Source: Endomychus coccineus (taxonomy: Eukaryota > Arthropoda > Insecta > Coleoptera > Endomychidae). From it: DNA of 64,000 bases. The DNA lies in NCBI GenBank assembly GCA_958510875.1, contig OY294068.1, positions 18,704,297 through 18,768,296 on the forward strand, read 5' to 3'. A program made the position numbers and the translations under genes. This document shows positions 1 to 10,524 of the stretch, in pieces. Below the pieces are notes generated by a model. That model saw only the letters and a program-made list of their open reading frames with translations, made no database searches and was not told the origin of the DNA. Positions within the stretch are counted from its first letter, which is position 1; each line of letters opens with the position of its first letter.

Positions 1-928
1 CATTCAGTTTTGTTTTGACACCCATCGAAAGCAAGCAACCACGAAGATTGTTGTAAACATGAAAAACATTCGCGTCTTGTAAAACATTTTTTCTTGGGTG
101 GAAAAACATCATGCAAACCAAAGCATCGCTTGTTCAATATTATGGGGACTCATCACCATCGATTGGAACGATTAACAAGTGGCTTACAGATTTTCGTTGT
201 GAATAGTATGACCACAAAGGACGCTGAACGTTTTGGTCGTCCAATTGTGATTACAACGCCAGAAATCGTCGATAAAATCCATGGTATGAGATTGCTGAGG
301 CTATGGGCATCTCAACAGAATTTTGCATACATTTTGGAATATGAGAAAGCTATCTGCCAGATGGGTGCCGTATTTGCTCTCTGTTGACAATCTGAGCGAT
401 CGTGTGACAACTTCAAAGGAGTGTTTGGCGATGTTCAAGCGCGATAAGAAGGACTTTTCCACCGTTTCGTAACCGTGGACGAAACATGGATCCATCACAA
501 CATACCAGAGACCAAAGAAAAGTCGAAACAGTGAACTTGTCCTGTCGAATGGAAGCCGAAAAAGGCCAAAGCGGGTTTATCGGCCAACAAAGTCATGGCG
601 ACATTTTTTTGGGATGCACACGGTATCGTCCATATCGACCATAGGATGAAACAATCACCGGCGTATATTATGCAGAGCTGTTGAATCGATTCGACGACGA
701 CTTGAAGCGAAAGCAGCCGCATTTGGTGAAGAAACAAGTGCTCTTCCACCAAGATAACGTACTGGCGCACAGGTCCGCAGTCGCAATGGCAAAATTGCAT
801 GAATTGCGCTACGAATAGGTTGATCATCCACCATGTTCTTCAGATTTGCCTCCCTGCCTCAGATTTTTCCTATATCCAAACATGAAGAAATGGCTCGGCG
901 GAAGAGATTTGGCTCCAGCGATGGTGAT
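1..928 (+). pseudogene. Broken mariner (DD34D) transposase, 5' end at window edge
   Basis: Fragments in several frames read as a mariner transposase. There is a helix-turn-helix start (SIGTIHKW-like, near 150-180) and a catalytic block TVDETWIHH at about 470-495. A second block HQDN..AHRS lies at about 748-780, and the end NMKKWLGG is at about 880-905. Stops and frameshifts separate the blocks, and the third catalytic Asp region (PPxSPDLAPSD in the family) is damaged at about 825-860. The first bases match the start of the mariner copy at 51419. The copy ends where an unrelated antisense retrotransposon piece begins near 929. It is inactive. Confidence 0.85.
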
Positions 929-1147
929 AGTTATTCTTGGCCTTTATAGGTACTCTCCAACCCCAGAAGCCTCACCTACCTTGGACCCATCTGTGAACCA
1001 TACGAGCCCATCTAGTGGCAGTAGAGTGAGAGTTTCGTTACTCCAATCTCCTCTATCCGGGATGAGGATTTTGGGGGAAGTGAGACATATAGCTGGAATC
1101 ATGATATCTTGCTTCATTTCTAGTATCGTAGTATATTGCCTCACTTA
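929..1147 (-). pseudogene. RNase H fragment of an R1/I-type non-LTR retrotransposon
   Basis: The minus strand encodes about 66 residues that include LVWFTDGSKVGEASGVGEYL. This is the start of the RNase H domain (first catalytic Asp in FTDGSK) found at the end of the polymerase of I/R1-group retrotransposons. Related RNase H pieces lie at 26431-26724 and 45668-46135. The fragment abuts the mariner remnant directly, so one element interrupted or replaced part of the other. Confidence 0.65.
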
Positions 1148-2305
1148 AAATCGATGAGTGTCCACGAGAGTAGTGCATTTTTGCCCAGTGGCCAAGGCCC
1201 TTCAACCTATTCTCATGGCCTCAGTTTTTTATAAGTGTAGACATTGGACGAATACCTCCAAGACAACGATATTCTATACTGTAGAAAACGTGTCATATGT
1301 CATTTATTACGTTTTATTCAGTTAAACATTTGAACTATTCTAAAATTTTCCATCTAATATGTCATTCATACGTATCTAACTAAACATTTTATTTATTTTA
1401 TTTGACGTGTTCTTCACTGTCTTGTAAACAGTATACATGGAACAAATAGATACTATCTATCTATCCATCTATTTTCAGTAGTCGCTGCTGAAGTTTGGCA
1501 GGGTAATATCATGGGGCACCCTGTATGAATAATTGGGTTACTCCACATCCTTCAAGTCTTAGCGGATTTGTTCACATCTTACTGTGATCTGAGTTGAAGT
1601 TGATGAACATTTGTAATATTTTCCTGCATATATATTTTTTGTAATCCAATATTTTTCGAGGTATTAGCCAAGGCATATGTCTTTATGGATTAATAGAATC
1701 CAAGCGAATTAATTACAAAAAGATAAATTGCCAAGGCTATCTCGAAATAACCTATTTCCGTCGAATTCATTACAAACTGAATTACCAAAACATATGATAC
1801 TTTAATGTCCAATTCAATCATCATTATATCAATGTTATGAATTATTGATTGCATACATTTTCATATTCCTAAGTTTAATGCTTCAGAATGTATAAACAGA
1901 AACTTCCACGCTAATGACATCTCAATCAATAACACACAGAATATGTTTGATATTCATTTTCCATAGAAATTGTATAATAAATTTCTCAGCCTTAATAAAT
2001 CACAATATCGATATTCCGCACGAAAACGTTAGGTAAACACATAATTAATGGCAATAAAATGAAAATGTCTCATGTACACAATGTTATATCAAACAGAAAT
2101 AATTCCGTCATGCAATACTTTCAACCAAATCGATTACAAAACCAGAAATTATATATTTAATCGCACGTAATGTAAAAGGAGTATAGGAGAGAATCGTGGC
2201 GGTTTTCATGTATTAAGTGTTTAAAAAATTAAATACACGTGAACTGATGAATAACAACATTAAGTCCATTACGAAAGCGTGATTCGTAGTCATTGAGTTG
2301 TGCCA
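1148..2305. other. Intron sequence, nothing recognised
   Basis: AT-rich sequence with frequent stops in all frames. I see no exon, RNA gene or transposon signature. Confidence 0.5.
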
Positions 2306-2429
2306 TTAGTAGGTATTCATATTAATGTAATGTATATGAAATATCGCTCTATTTCTGACGACACTAGGAAATTCGTTAACGAGTTATCTTGGAACAAATT
2401 TGAAATAAAATTCTGCCTACCCCTACATC
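2306..2429 (+). repeat. 124-bp direct repeat DR1, left copy
   Basis: This 124-bp stretch (ttagtaggtattcat... to ...cccctacatc) recurs at 7765-7888 in the same orientation with about 8 differences by eye. The two copies abut the two ends of the 2430-7764 element exactly. They sit where a target duplication would sit but are far too long for one. Confidence 0.85.
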
Positions 2430-2821
2430 CAAGGTTGCCAGATCACAAATTAATAAATCACATATTTTGTTCGAAAAAATCACCTAAAATCGCAAAAAAA
2501 TTGTCTAATAAACTCGCAAAATCAAAAACTGTACAAAAATAATACATTTACAGTTTTATGATAAACTTGAAGAAAGATCACAGTTAGTCGAGGAAATAAA
2601 GCAGAAAAAAGGCCAAATTAAAAAAAAATCGGATGAACTGATTTTGATAATTTTTTTTAATCGATTCACCAAGTCATTTAGAAAAAAGTGACCATTTTTT
2701 ATTTTTCTAATGTGCATTTTAGTATTTCTACAGAGGAAATGTATCTTTTTGAATGCATTTTCAGGAGCTATAATAAAAAAAATAATTAAAGTAAGAAAAA
2801 TGTCCAAATATAGCCAACATT

Positions 2822-3200
2822 TCTCACTCGGGGGTTTTTGGGGTCGCTGATGACGATTCCGGTGCCAGATTTTAACTACGACGCACCTGGAGCTCATGAC
2901 ATCCTGATACTATCGTCGTCTTCAGGGAATTCGGGAAAATATCTTTTGCAATGGAGTGAAACTTATTGGGGAAGTTTTCTTGAGGTTGCCGGTCATGCTC
3001 ATGATACTCAATAGTAGCCTGGTGGTCAAGATACCCTGATGACCTAGGTTATCTCCATGGATTGCTTTTAATATCCTCTGAAATGCAATCAAATTCGTAT
3101 CTCGATGGTTTTTGGGGCCGCTGAATACGATTTCGGTGCCAGATTTGAACTACGACGCACGTGAGGCCCAGGACATCCTGGTAATGTCACTTGAGATGAG
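2822..3200. repeat. Diverged internal repeat, two units
   Basis: About 60 bp at 2831-2893 (gggtttttggggtcgctga...) recurs at 3108-3170 with moderate divergence, and both units contain ttcggtgccagat-like text. A flanking motif (tcgaggaaataaagca) also occurs near 44062, so this is a dispersed repeat. Family not recognised. Confidence 0.5.
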
Positions 3201-3363
3201 GTGCCCATAACCCATAAATATCAAGGTTAAAGGTTTATATTTAGTTCAACATTTTGCTTTGCTTTATAATTTGTTGGATGTATAATGGAATACGGTATAG
3301 TAAATAAAAATAGAGCTTTTTTTATTTTTGATTATTATTAAGTTTAACTAGTATAAATAATGA

Positions 3364-3723
3364 GTTTAGGTGGTGTTAATAACCTTAGGCAAAAATCAAT
3401 AGACCGCATTGTACAGGTTCATTATAATCAAACAACACATACAAAGTAAAATGAAAACAAGAAGTGGCGTTTGTATGTATTTGTGCAACAACTGCTACAT
3501 CTTCTTAGTCAACAGTAATAGTAGTAGTTCAATAGCCTAGAGCCTACCTACTTATAGAAAAAACACTTACATCGTGCCCAAGGTTCCTTTTTCCACCGGC
3601 TCTGGTAATGTTTTTGGTACTTTTCATGCTTTCGCAGTTAGTTAATAAAAGAAATTATAAACGAAAACTAAAGTAAACAGCCGAACATCCTCTGTTCATG
3701 GGCAAAAAGACGGGACGGTTAGG
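3364..3723 (+). repeat. 360-bp direct repeat DR2, left copy
   Basis: Starts gtttaggtggtgttaataac and ends near gacgggacggttagg. It recurs in the same orientation at 7212-7560 with small indels. The left copy stops 18 bp before the left end of the inner THAP element; the right copy begins at the base after its right end. Confidence 0.85.
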
Positions 3724-4416
3724 TTAGAATTGTGTGTGTTTCATAGATATTATATATACATACATGGATAGCGCATCAGGGATTTTCATTGACTCCAACA
3801 TATGGAACAGCTGACAAGTGGAAAAACATCGTTCTAGCCATAAGAGTACATGTTACTGTAATCTATCATATTATGTTGTTTTCAAAAGAAAATAGCAATA
3901 TTTTGATACCGAAAACTTCTTTAGTGCTTTGTTTTTTAGTTGTGATTAGTTGTTTGGCTTTTTACTTTCATTTTATCAAATGATATTGTGTAATAACTCT
4001 TCGATGACAATAAGGTTATAACAGTGAAGTGTGTGATTAATTAGTCTTCTTGGATACTTTTAATAAATCTAATATATAACAATGGTGAAATCGTGTTCCG
4101 CATTTGGAAGTACAAATCGGTATCAAAAAGGAGGACCTAGTTTTCACTGGTATTTACAAGTTTTGTAGATACTGGATAGTGGTCGTAGTAGATACTTCAT
4201 TCACAACAATGTAATTAAAACGTAGACGTTAGAAGTATAATTATTCACAATCGAAAATAGAAACTAATAGTGTAATAATTACTGTTCATTTCAGTTTTCC
4301 TTCAGATGAAAATTGAAACAAAAATTGGGTAATAGCAATGAAGAGAAAAAGCTTTGTGCCCAACAAGAATTATCATCCTTGTAGTGAACACTTTACAGAA
4401 AATGATTTCGTGTATT

Positions 4417-5712
4417 TGTTACTGTGAATGTCCGATAGTAGTGAATGTTAAGATGCACCAATGTATCTCGACAACCACCAATATTAATGGTGTAAGTCCG
4501 AAATTATTTCAATATTTATTTCGTTTTGGACATACACCGCTGAATGTTAACATACTCCAAGGCGATTTTGAGCGTCTTAGATACTGCAATTTACTAATTA
4601 CGTGAATGTTAACACACGCCAGTGTTTGTTTGAAATTAAGTGAGAAAGTTAGAGTGCTATGGTTCTCTCTTTTTTCCACGCCGACCACCCGTCGCCGCAC
4701 CGCTAATAGGGCAGAATATCAGAATCCGAAATATGTTTAAAGTGCAACAGAAGAGACGCAACTAAAAGAAATATAGAATTAGCGAAACTTGGATTCCAAG
4801 ATCAAGAAAAAAAATGCTTAAAGGATCGCAGGCAAATTTTCCAATTGCAAAATGTGGAGATACTGTAAGGTTGCGTGTTCCTGATGTCGACAGAGGTCGT
4901 ACAGATTCCAGAAATATTCTTACATGTGTTACAAATGTGGATGGTGACTATTATGAATTGGCTACAAAACATGGGATGTTATATCACAGATGTATACTAG
5001 AAATCAGTTTTCCATCTGTAAGGAAAATTTTATCAATATATCTGAAACTTCTTCTGCAAAAATATCAATGAGTGAAATTGTTGCTTTGGAACCAAGATTT
5101 TGAAAACAAAGATAGATTGTGCACAAAAATGCAACACCAAGAAATGTAAAGCTCGTGGAGTTATTTGTAATTCTAAGTGTCATAACAGTTTGCCATGTAC
5201 TATTAAATAAGTTTTTTTTCAATTCTTATAGCGATAAATTCTGTAATAACTAATTACCTATGAGTAGGTACGTTGTAACGAATGAGTATTTTTTAAATTC
5301 TATAGCCTATAGGGCAATAGCATTAATAATAAGTGTACGTTATTGTTTACCTTACTTGGCAGATAATGCTATTCGTATTACAGATTTAAGATTTTGATTA
5401 ATAAACAAGTTCTATTTGTTTTATTTATTATAGTTCTATGATTTTATTTATTGTAACAATTTGTGAGTTCATTTTAAATCAGACCCCGAACTCCTGTTTT
5501 GCAGATATCTTTGCTAAATCATCATAATTTAACTCATCATGAAGAGAATGAAGATTAACCAAGTCGTCGTGGTGTATGATAACATTAACTGGTGAATGAC
5601 CGAAAACATGAAGAACAGAATAAATAACAAACAATGACCAGCTAGCTTGGTGGTTGTTAACATACACCAGTGTATCTTAAGATACACTCCGCTACGGACA
5701 TTCACAGTAACA
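4417..5712. mobile_element. Ginger-like DNA transposon, 4-bp target duplication TATT
   Basis: The left end tgttactgtgaatgtccg (4417) and the right end cggacattcacagtaaca (to 5712) are an exact inverted repeat over 18 bp. Weaker inverted similarity continues for about 150 bp. Both sides carry TATT (4413-4416 and 5713-5716). Removing the element and one TATT restores the THAP reading frame across the junction. TGT-starting ends and a 4-bp duplication are reported for Ginger-type elements. The KRBA2-like coding fragment inside supports that class. At 1.3 kb it is an internally deleted copy. Confidence 0.75.
4814..5211 (+). pseudogene. C-terminal fragment of a KRBA2/SCAND3-like integrase
   Basis: The frame from 4814 contains GDTVRLRVPDVDRGRTDSRN, a signature of the C-terminal region of KRBA2-like integrase proteins common in insect genomes. 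After a frame change, 5097-5208 reads as the cysteine-rich tail (KIDCAQKCNTKKCKARG, then CNSKCHNSLPC). The integrase core with its DDE triad is missing. It lies inside the 4417-5712 element and probably descends from that element's transposase. Confidence 0.65.
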
Positions 5713-7211
5713 TATTCATTTGGAAAGAAATCAGTAAAAGACCATGTAGTTCCTCCTAGTATTTTAAATTTTCCGGCGAATGTCTTTAAACGTAAGGTGA
5801 AACCCAGAGAACTTAGAAATCAGTAAACAATATGAATTTGTCATAATTTTTAGCTGGGTATATGTTGTTATTATTATGTTTTTACTAGTGATGATGCAAA
5901 CATTATTTGTTGTGAGGGCACCTCATTTAGGATCAATGAAGAACAACCTGTAAATAAACCAGAAAGTTGGTTGATTATATGCTTAGATTTATAACATTTT
6001 GATACCATCTTTTCTGGCCTATACCGACATGCCCTAACATGAATATAATTTTTCAAATTGCGAAGCATACTATTGATAAGCAAAAAATAGTAATCAAATA
6101 CTTGGCTACAACGAATCGTAGAATGAATGCAAAGGTTAAAAAAATCTGAAAAATTTATTAAAACATGTGAAGGATAGGCAGTATTTTTAACAGTAACAGT
6201 ACCTAATATTATATAATAATGTTCCTCTGTTGGTAAAATTTAAGTTTAAAATTAAGGTGACCTATAATCTAATTTGTAACTATAAACATTAATGCTGTGA
6301 ACTAAAACCCTGTTTATATCACTTTTATTTTCTTTAGAAACTGGAATATTTTGCTAATGTTTATTATTATAACACAAAAGGTAAGCTAGCGATTTGACAT
6401 CTGCGACTAGCCACAATACCACAATAACACTGAATAACAATAACTGTTCATTTATGTAATTTCCAGTTCTTCTTCTTTATATTTAGCATCTTGAGGCACA
6501 ATCGGATTCAATCTCTGGCTCAGGAAAAATCCAGATTTGGGTTACATAGTTCTTTTTTTTCGAACCACTCCAAGGATTTCTGTCTAATTATTTGAGCATT
6601 TTGATATTTATAGATATATTTCTTCTACAGCTTATTTAATTTTGACTATGTATATGTTACTTGTTTTCCATATTATAACTAAATCTTCACGATATTATGA
6701 AAGATGTTTTATTTATTAGGTCATATATAGTAATGATTCTGTAGTTGGATATATGTATTAATTAATAATTGAAGCTGTTGATAACTAAATATGTCATTTA
6801 ACGTGGGGGAGAGTAATTTTACTTAAGTTTTCCATTGATGAAATACAGACTAAGTTGCATATGGGTGCTTCATGGAAAAATGATAAATTCAAAATGAGCG
6901 ATATTTAATTCTATATCTACAATGTAATTTTGTACATAATACTATTATGTATTGTTGCTGAATCATAAAAACCGATCAAATAGGATTATAACATGATAAT
7001 TCATGAAATTCGTAAAGTGCTCCATATAAAACAATGTAAATTATGCACGTTCTTGCCACTTGTCACGTGGTCAGAATGATCTTCATCTCTGTTTAATACC
7101 AGGCTGAAATAGGTACATTCTGTATTCTGTCTCTCTTACGTGTTGGAGTCATCGACTGAACAGAGGTTTGTATACCATGCGCTATCCATGTAGGTATATA
7201 TAATATCTATG

Positions 7212-7560
7212 GTTTGGGTGGTCTTAATAACCTTAGGCAAAAAATCAATAGACCACATTGTACAGGTTCATTATAATCAGCCAACACATACAAAGTAAAA
7301 TGAAAACAAGAAGTGGCGTTTGTATGTATGTGTGCAACAACAGCTACATCTTCTTAGTCAACAGTAATAGTAGTAGTTGAATAGGCACCTACTTATAAAA
7401 AAAACACTTACATCGTGTCCAAGGTTCCTTTTTCCACCGGCTCTGGTAATGTTTTTGGTACTTTTCATGCTTTCGCAGCTAGTTAAAAGAAATTATAAAG
7501 AAAACTAAAGTAAACAGCCAAACAGCCTTTGTTCATGGACAAAAAGGCGGGACAGTTAGG
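7212..7560 (+). repeat. DR2, right copy
   Basis: Second copy of the 360-bp direct repeat at 3364-3723. It starts at the base after the right end of the inner THAP element. Confidence 0.85.
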
Positions 7561-7764
7561 TGTTTAATGTTTAGTTTATGTTCTATGTTTTTGTATGAAG
7601 GTTAGGATAAGTTAATTTTCCCATTTATTTAGAATGTGAATAATTGTTTCTCGCTTTCAAAAAATCGCCAATAATGTGGTTTATCGCATATCCCTAAAAT
7701 TTTGTCGCGTTAGTTAAAATGAAATCGCCTAATTCGCGAAAATTCGCCCTATCTGGCAACCCTG

Positions 7765-7888
7765 TTAGTGGGTATTCATATTAATGTAATGTACATGAAA
7801 AACCGCTCTATTTCTGACGACATTAGAAAATTCGTTACCGAGTTATCTTGGAACGAATTTGAAATAAAATTCTGCCTACCCCTACATC
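7765..7888 (+). repeat. DR1, right copy
   Basis: Second copy of the 124-bp direct repeat at 2306-2429. It starts at the base after the right end (…ctggcaaccctg) of the outer element. Confidence 0.85.
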
Positions 7889-8229
7889 AGGTTGTTTGTT
7901 ACGTCAGTATTTTTGTGAATATTTTGATTATCTAAGGTTTCAGTTTAACTAAAGGTAGAGTTGTCTCTGACGTGAAATTCAGAACATTATATAAATCTTT
8001 CGAAATAACACAACGAAATGTTCATACAAACGAACCCATAATTCAATTATTCGTAGCCTCAAGCGCATTTTCTTTTATTTCTGAAATACAGACTTGATTA
8101 CTCATGAAATTAAAATAAATAGTTTGATATTTGATTCTGCTTTATGTAAATCCATGAAATCACTGAGGAAAAGTTTAAAAACAATTTAGAATAGATTACT
8201 TTTATTGAACTTTGATATTTTGTGAACTT

Positions 8230-8800
8230 TTGTTCAGCAATCTACAACCGAAGGACATATCGAAATTTCAGAACAATATTGAAAGAACATCTACATTGCC
8301 TTATCTCCAACCAAACTGGGTTTTCCCAATTTGCTAACTATTTAATTGACAGTAATTATGTATAGATTTTCTGGAAATAGGTCACACTAACACATATGCT
8401 TATTATTTTCGTCTTTACGTACGTTTCGGTCTCACGACCATCATCAGAAGATGTATTATGTCTAAAATGAAATTTCTTAAAACTAATTGTATCAGCACAA
8501 AGCGTCCTTATGGCATCAATTTGAATTAAAAATGCCCACGTTGCCGAAACGAACAGAAACACGAATAATCGAAACTGTAACACATCAATGTTTTAAGTAT
8601 ACGTATATGTATCAGGAATCCACTGCCTAACAATTTTATTTTAATATACGAATTCATGGCAACAAATTTTTGGGACGCTTCTCTGGGTGCGACAATTTAA
8701 CCGCGTGATCTGTAAGGCTGTTTATAACACTTTTTTTATAACTTGTTGGTGTAATGGAATTCAAGTGAAGATAACGTTGAGACCAAACTTCTATATTTGA
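8230..8800 (+). mobile_element. 3' end of a Penelope-like element
   Basis: The plus strand near 8245-8345 encodes a short damaged stretch resembling the end of the Penelope GIY-YIG endonuclease (FANYLIDSNYV near 8328). It is followed at 8395-8455 by the tail motif tacgtttcggtctcacgacc and atcatcag, typical of these elements. The stretches 8380-8660 and 8665-8790 recur in order at 54810-55075 and 56010-56110, so both loci belong to one family. Confidence 0.55.
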
Positions 8801-9359
8801 ATAATCTTGAATTATTAGAAATCCTTGAAGCCTTTGAAAATAATTATGTAACTGTACTCAATTTATAAATAGCTCTGGATTATAACCCTACTTTTTCAGC
8901 AGTATTATAAAAATGATCTCAACTCAAATTTTTAAAACATTTTCAAATAATAACCTACTATAAATTGTCACGAACTAATTCAAATGTTCGAAGGTTTCAA
9001 AAAATCCCTACTATCTATAATATGTACAAATTTAATGGATGGCGTTAAAAACCTTTTAAAATTCTGACGATCTACATTAAGTTTAATTGAAAATAACCGT
9101 TTTTATAACTGAATCCATTTATTGTTATCTATAACTACAACCTATTCGAATTCCCTAACATGTTAAATCACATATTGTTAACTATAGAATAAAAAAATTT
9201 CGAATTAATCTTTCAAGGATACAACAATTTCAAAATTGGAGTTACCTGTTGAATAAAGTATGAAATATTCCAAAGTAAAATCCAGGTTCAATTACAATAA
9301 AAAAATAAGTAACTAACAATTGATTAGTGAACTGGTGACTAGTTTGAACTCGTCTAGTC

Positions 9360-9660
9360 CGCCTATCTGGAATCACTCGTGGTGGAACAACAGACGAGAT
9401 TTCTGATGAACACCGAGCATGATCTTATATTCATCTTTCATTGTTTCATAAATAGCTCTGCATGTTTCTGGAATAACCGCTGTTTTTAATATCGCTATAT
9501 TGTGGCTCGTACGTCGATCCCGCTTTAAGGATACAACAATTCCAAAATTGGAGTAAATTGTGAAATGAATGTAAGTCGGTAATATCCAGGTTAGTCTCAA
9601 TTAAACTTCTACAGTTGCGTGGACCTTTGCTTATCATATTCGCCTGACTAAGTTGTTTAG
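9360..9660 (-). pseudogene. Chimeric fragment: Harbinger-like piece joined to a non-LTR retrotransposon end
   Basis: Reading the minus strand, IPETCRAIYETMKDEY (about 9430-9480) is a motif I associate with HARBI1-type transposases. It runs straight into GVHQKSRLLFHHE, which belongs to the retrotransposon end also present at about 41720-41800. There are also direct repeats near 9215-9290 and 9515-9595. This is a junction of two dead elements; both names rest on short matches. Confidence 0.4.
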
Positions 9661-10098
9661 TCCGACGAGCTCTACATAAGAAGGGTGATTTCGCGAAGGT
9701 CTTGACTAAAATTCCTTCTCAGAGTATAACATGCAATAAACGAATAATCTAGATAATGTCCCCATTTACATAGCATAAATTAATCCTTAAACAATATGAT
9801 GAAGCTGAGATATATATTGTGATATAATGAAAGAATCACATTTTGCGAGCATAAAACATGAATATGTAAATTTGATGTAATTGTACTATTGAAATCATTG
9901 TGTAATGGCCTTTATCTCCAATGTTCACAACTTATTCATATCTGTTAAGTCTATGTCAACAATTCAGTCTGAAATATTTGATGTGAATGCAATAATGCAT
10001 TTGCATATACAAATGAAGAATAGTCTGAATGGGTCCGAAGATTCAATTTGATAGGGTTGTGAATTGTGTTTGAGTCTTGATTCAAACTTTTGTTACAG

Positions 10099-10248
10099 AC
10101 AAGGCCCCTTCAGAAGCTGTCTTCCGTGGCACTGAGTTTTTATCTTACGATCTCAGTCAAACTGGCGGAGAACCCATAGTAAGCGCTCAAGACTCCGTCA
10201 CATTCTATTTTAAAACCAGGCAGCCTAATGGCCTCTTGTTCTACACAG
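10099..10248 (+). CDS. Nrx-1: Neurexin-1, LamG2 exon 1 (first exon in window)
   Basis: Acceptor ttgttacag before 10099 and donor gtacgt after 10248. The exon enters with two bases of a split codon and leaves with one. It encodes DKAPSEAVFRGTEFLSYDLS, then FYFKTRQPNGLLFYT. This is the first beta-strands of neurexin laminin-G domain 2, with the family pattern FRG-E-F-YDLS and F-F-T-PNGLL. Neurexin is a presynaptic single-pass adhesion receptor. This exon opens the 1,044-codon frame that continues through all the exons below. The preceding exon (EGF1) was sought in 1-10098 and not found, so it lies upstream of the window. Confidence 0.95.
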
Positions 10249-10524
10249 GTACGTATTATATATTTTTTGTTCAATACGTTGTTACAGTTATTAGAATATT
10301 ACATTCTTCCATGGTAATCACTGTAACTTTTTTCTGGTATTTTGAAAGGTAAACCAAATTGAGTATCACGCTTTCGTACAATCTTGAAAATATGGTATAT
10401 TGTATGTCAATTCAGTGCAGGTTGAAAAGTTATTCTGGTTACAAAAGTGTTCTTATCAATATTTACATTGAATCAACGAATAAGCTGTAAAACAGTTTAT
10501 ATTAACAACAATATTTCACCCTTA

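Larger units (their letters stand above)
4082..5822 (+). pseudogene. THAP-domain transposase N-terminus, split by a later insertion
   Basis: At 4082 the frame reads MVKSCSAFGSTNRYQKGG then FHW, a THAP start whose second metal-binding Cys is Ser. After an apparent intron the domain resumes near 4296 (FPSDEN, an internal stop, KNWVIAMKRKSFVPNK) and reaches HPCSEHFTENDF at about 4376-4411. That supplies the C-x2-H part of the C2CH zinc module. The reading is cut at 4416 and resumes at 5717 with SFGKKSVKDHVVPPSIFNFP, the AVPTIF-type end of a THAP domain. The 1,296 bp between are a separate transposon. Stops and the lost Cys make it a pseudogene. Confidence 0.7.
3742..7211 (+). mobile_element. Inner THAP-domain (P-element-like) transposon remnant
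   Basis: The ends form an inverted repeat of about 35 bp with one mismatch by eye: catagatattatatatac..., then tacatggatagcgcat. It begins at 3742, and its complement ends at 7211. A second matching block (tgactccaaca) lies at 3789 and 7140. The element contains a broken THAP reading frame from 4082, which is the usual N-terminal DNA-binding domain of P-superfamily transposases. No convincing catalytic core was recovered in 5830-7130, so it is an inactive deletion derivative. Confidence 0.65.
2430..7764. mobile_element. Outer element of a nested transposon complex
   Basis: Short inverted ends are visible: aaggttgccagat at 2431-2443, and atctggcaaccctg at 7751-7764, which reads cagggttgccagat on the other strand. 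A CAGGG-type end suggests hAT or a relative, but no transposase for this layer was found. Inside are a repeated motif (2822-3200), a 360-bp direct repeat pair (3364-3723 and 7212-7560), a THAP-domain element (3742-7211) and, within that, a Ginger-like element (4417-5712). The family assignment of this layer is uncertain. Confidence 0.5.

Noticed and set aside
2306..2429. DR1 as an ordinary target-site duplication
   Set aside because: 124 bp is far longer than any known cut-and-paste target duplication; reported instead as an unexplained direct repeat.
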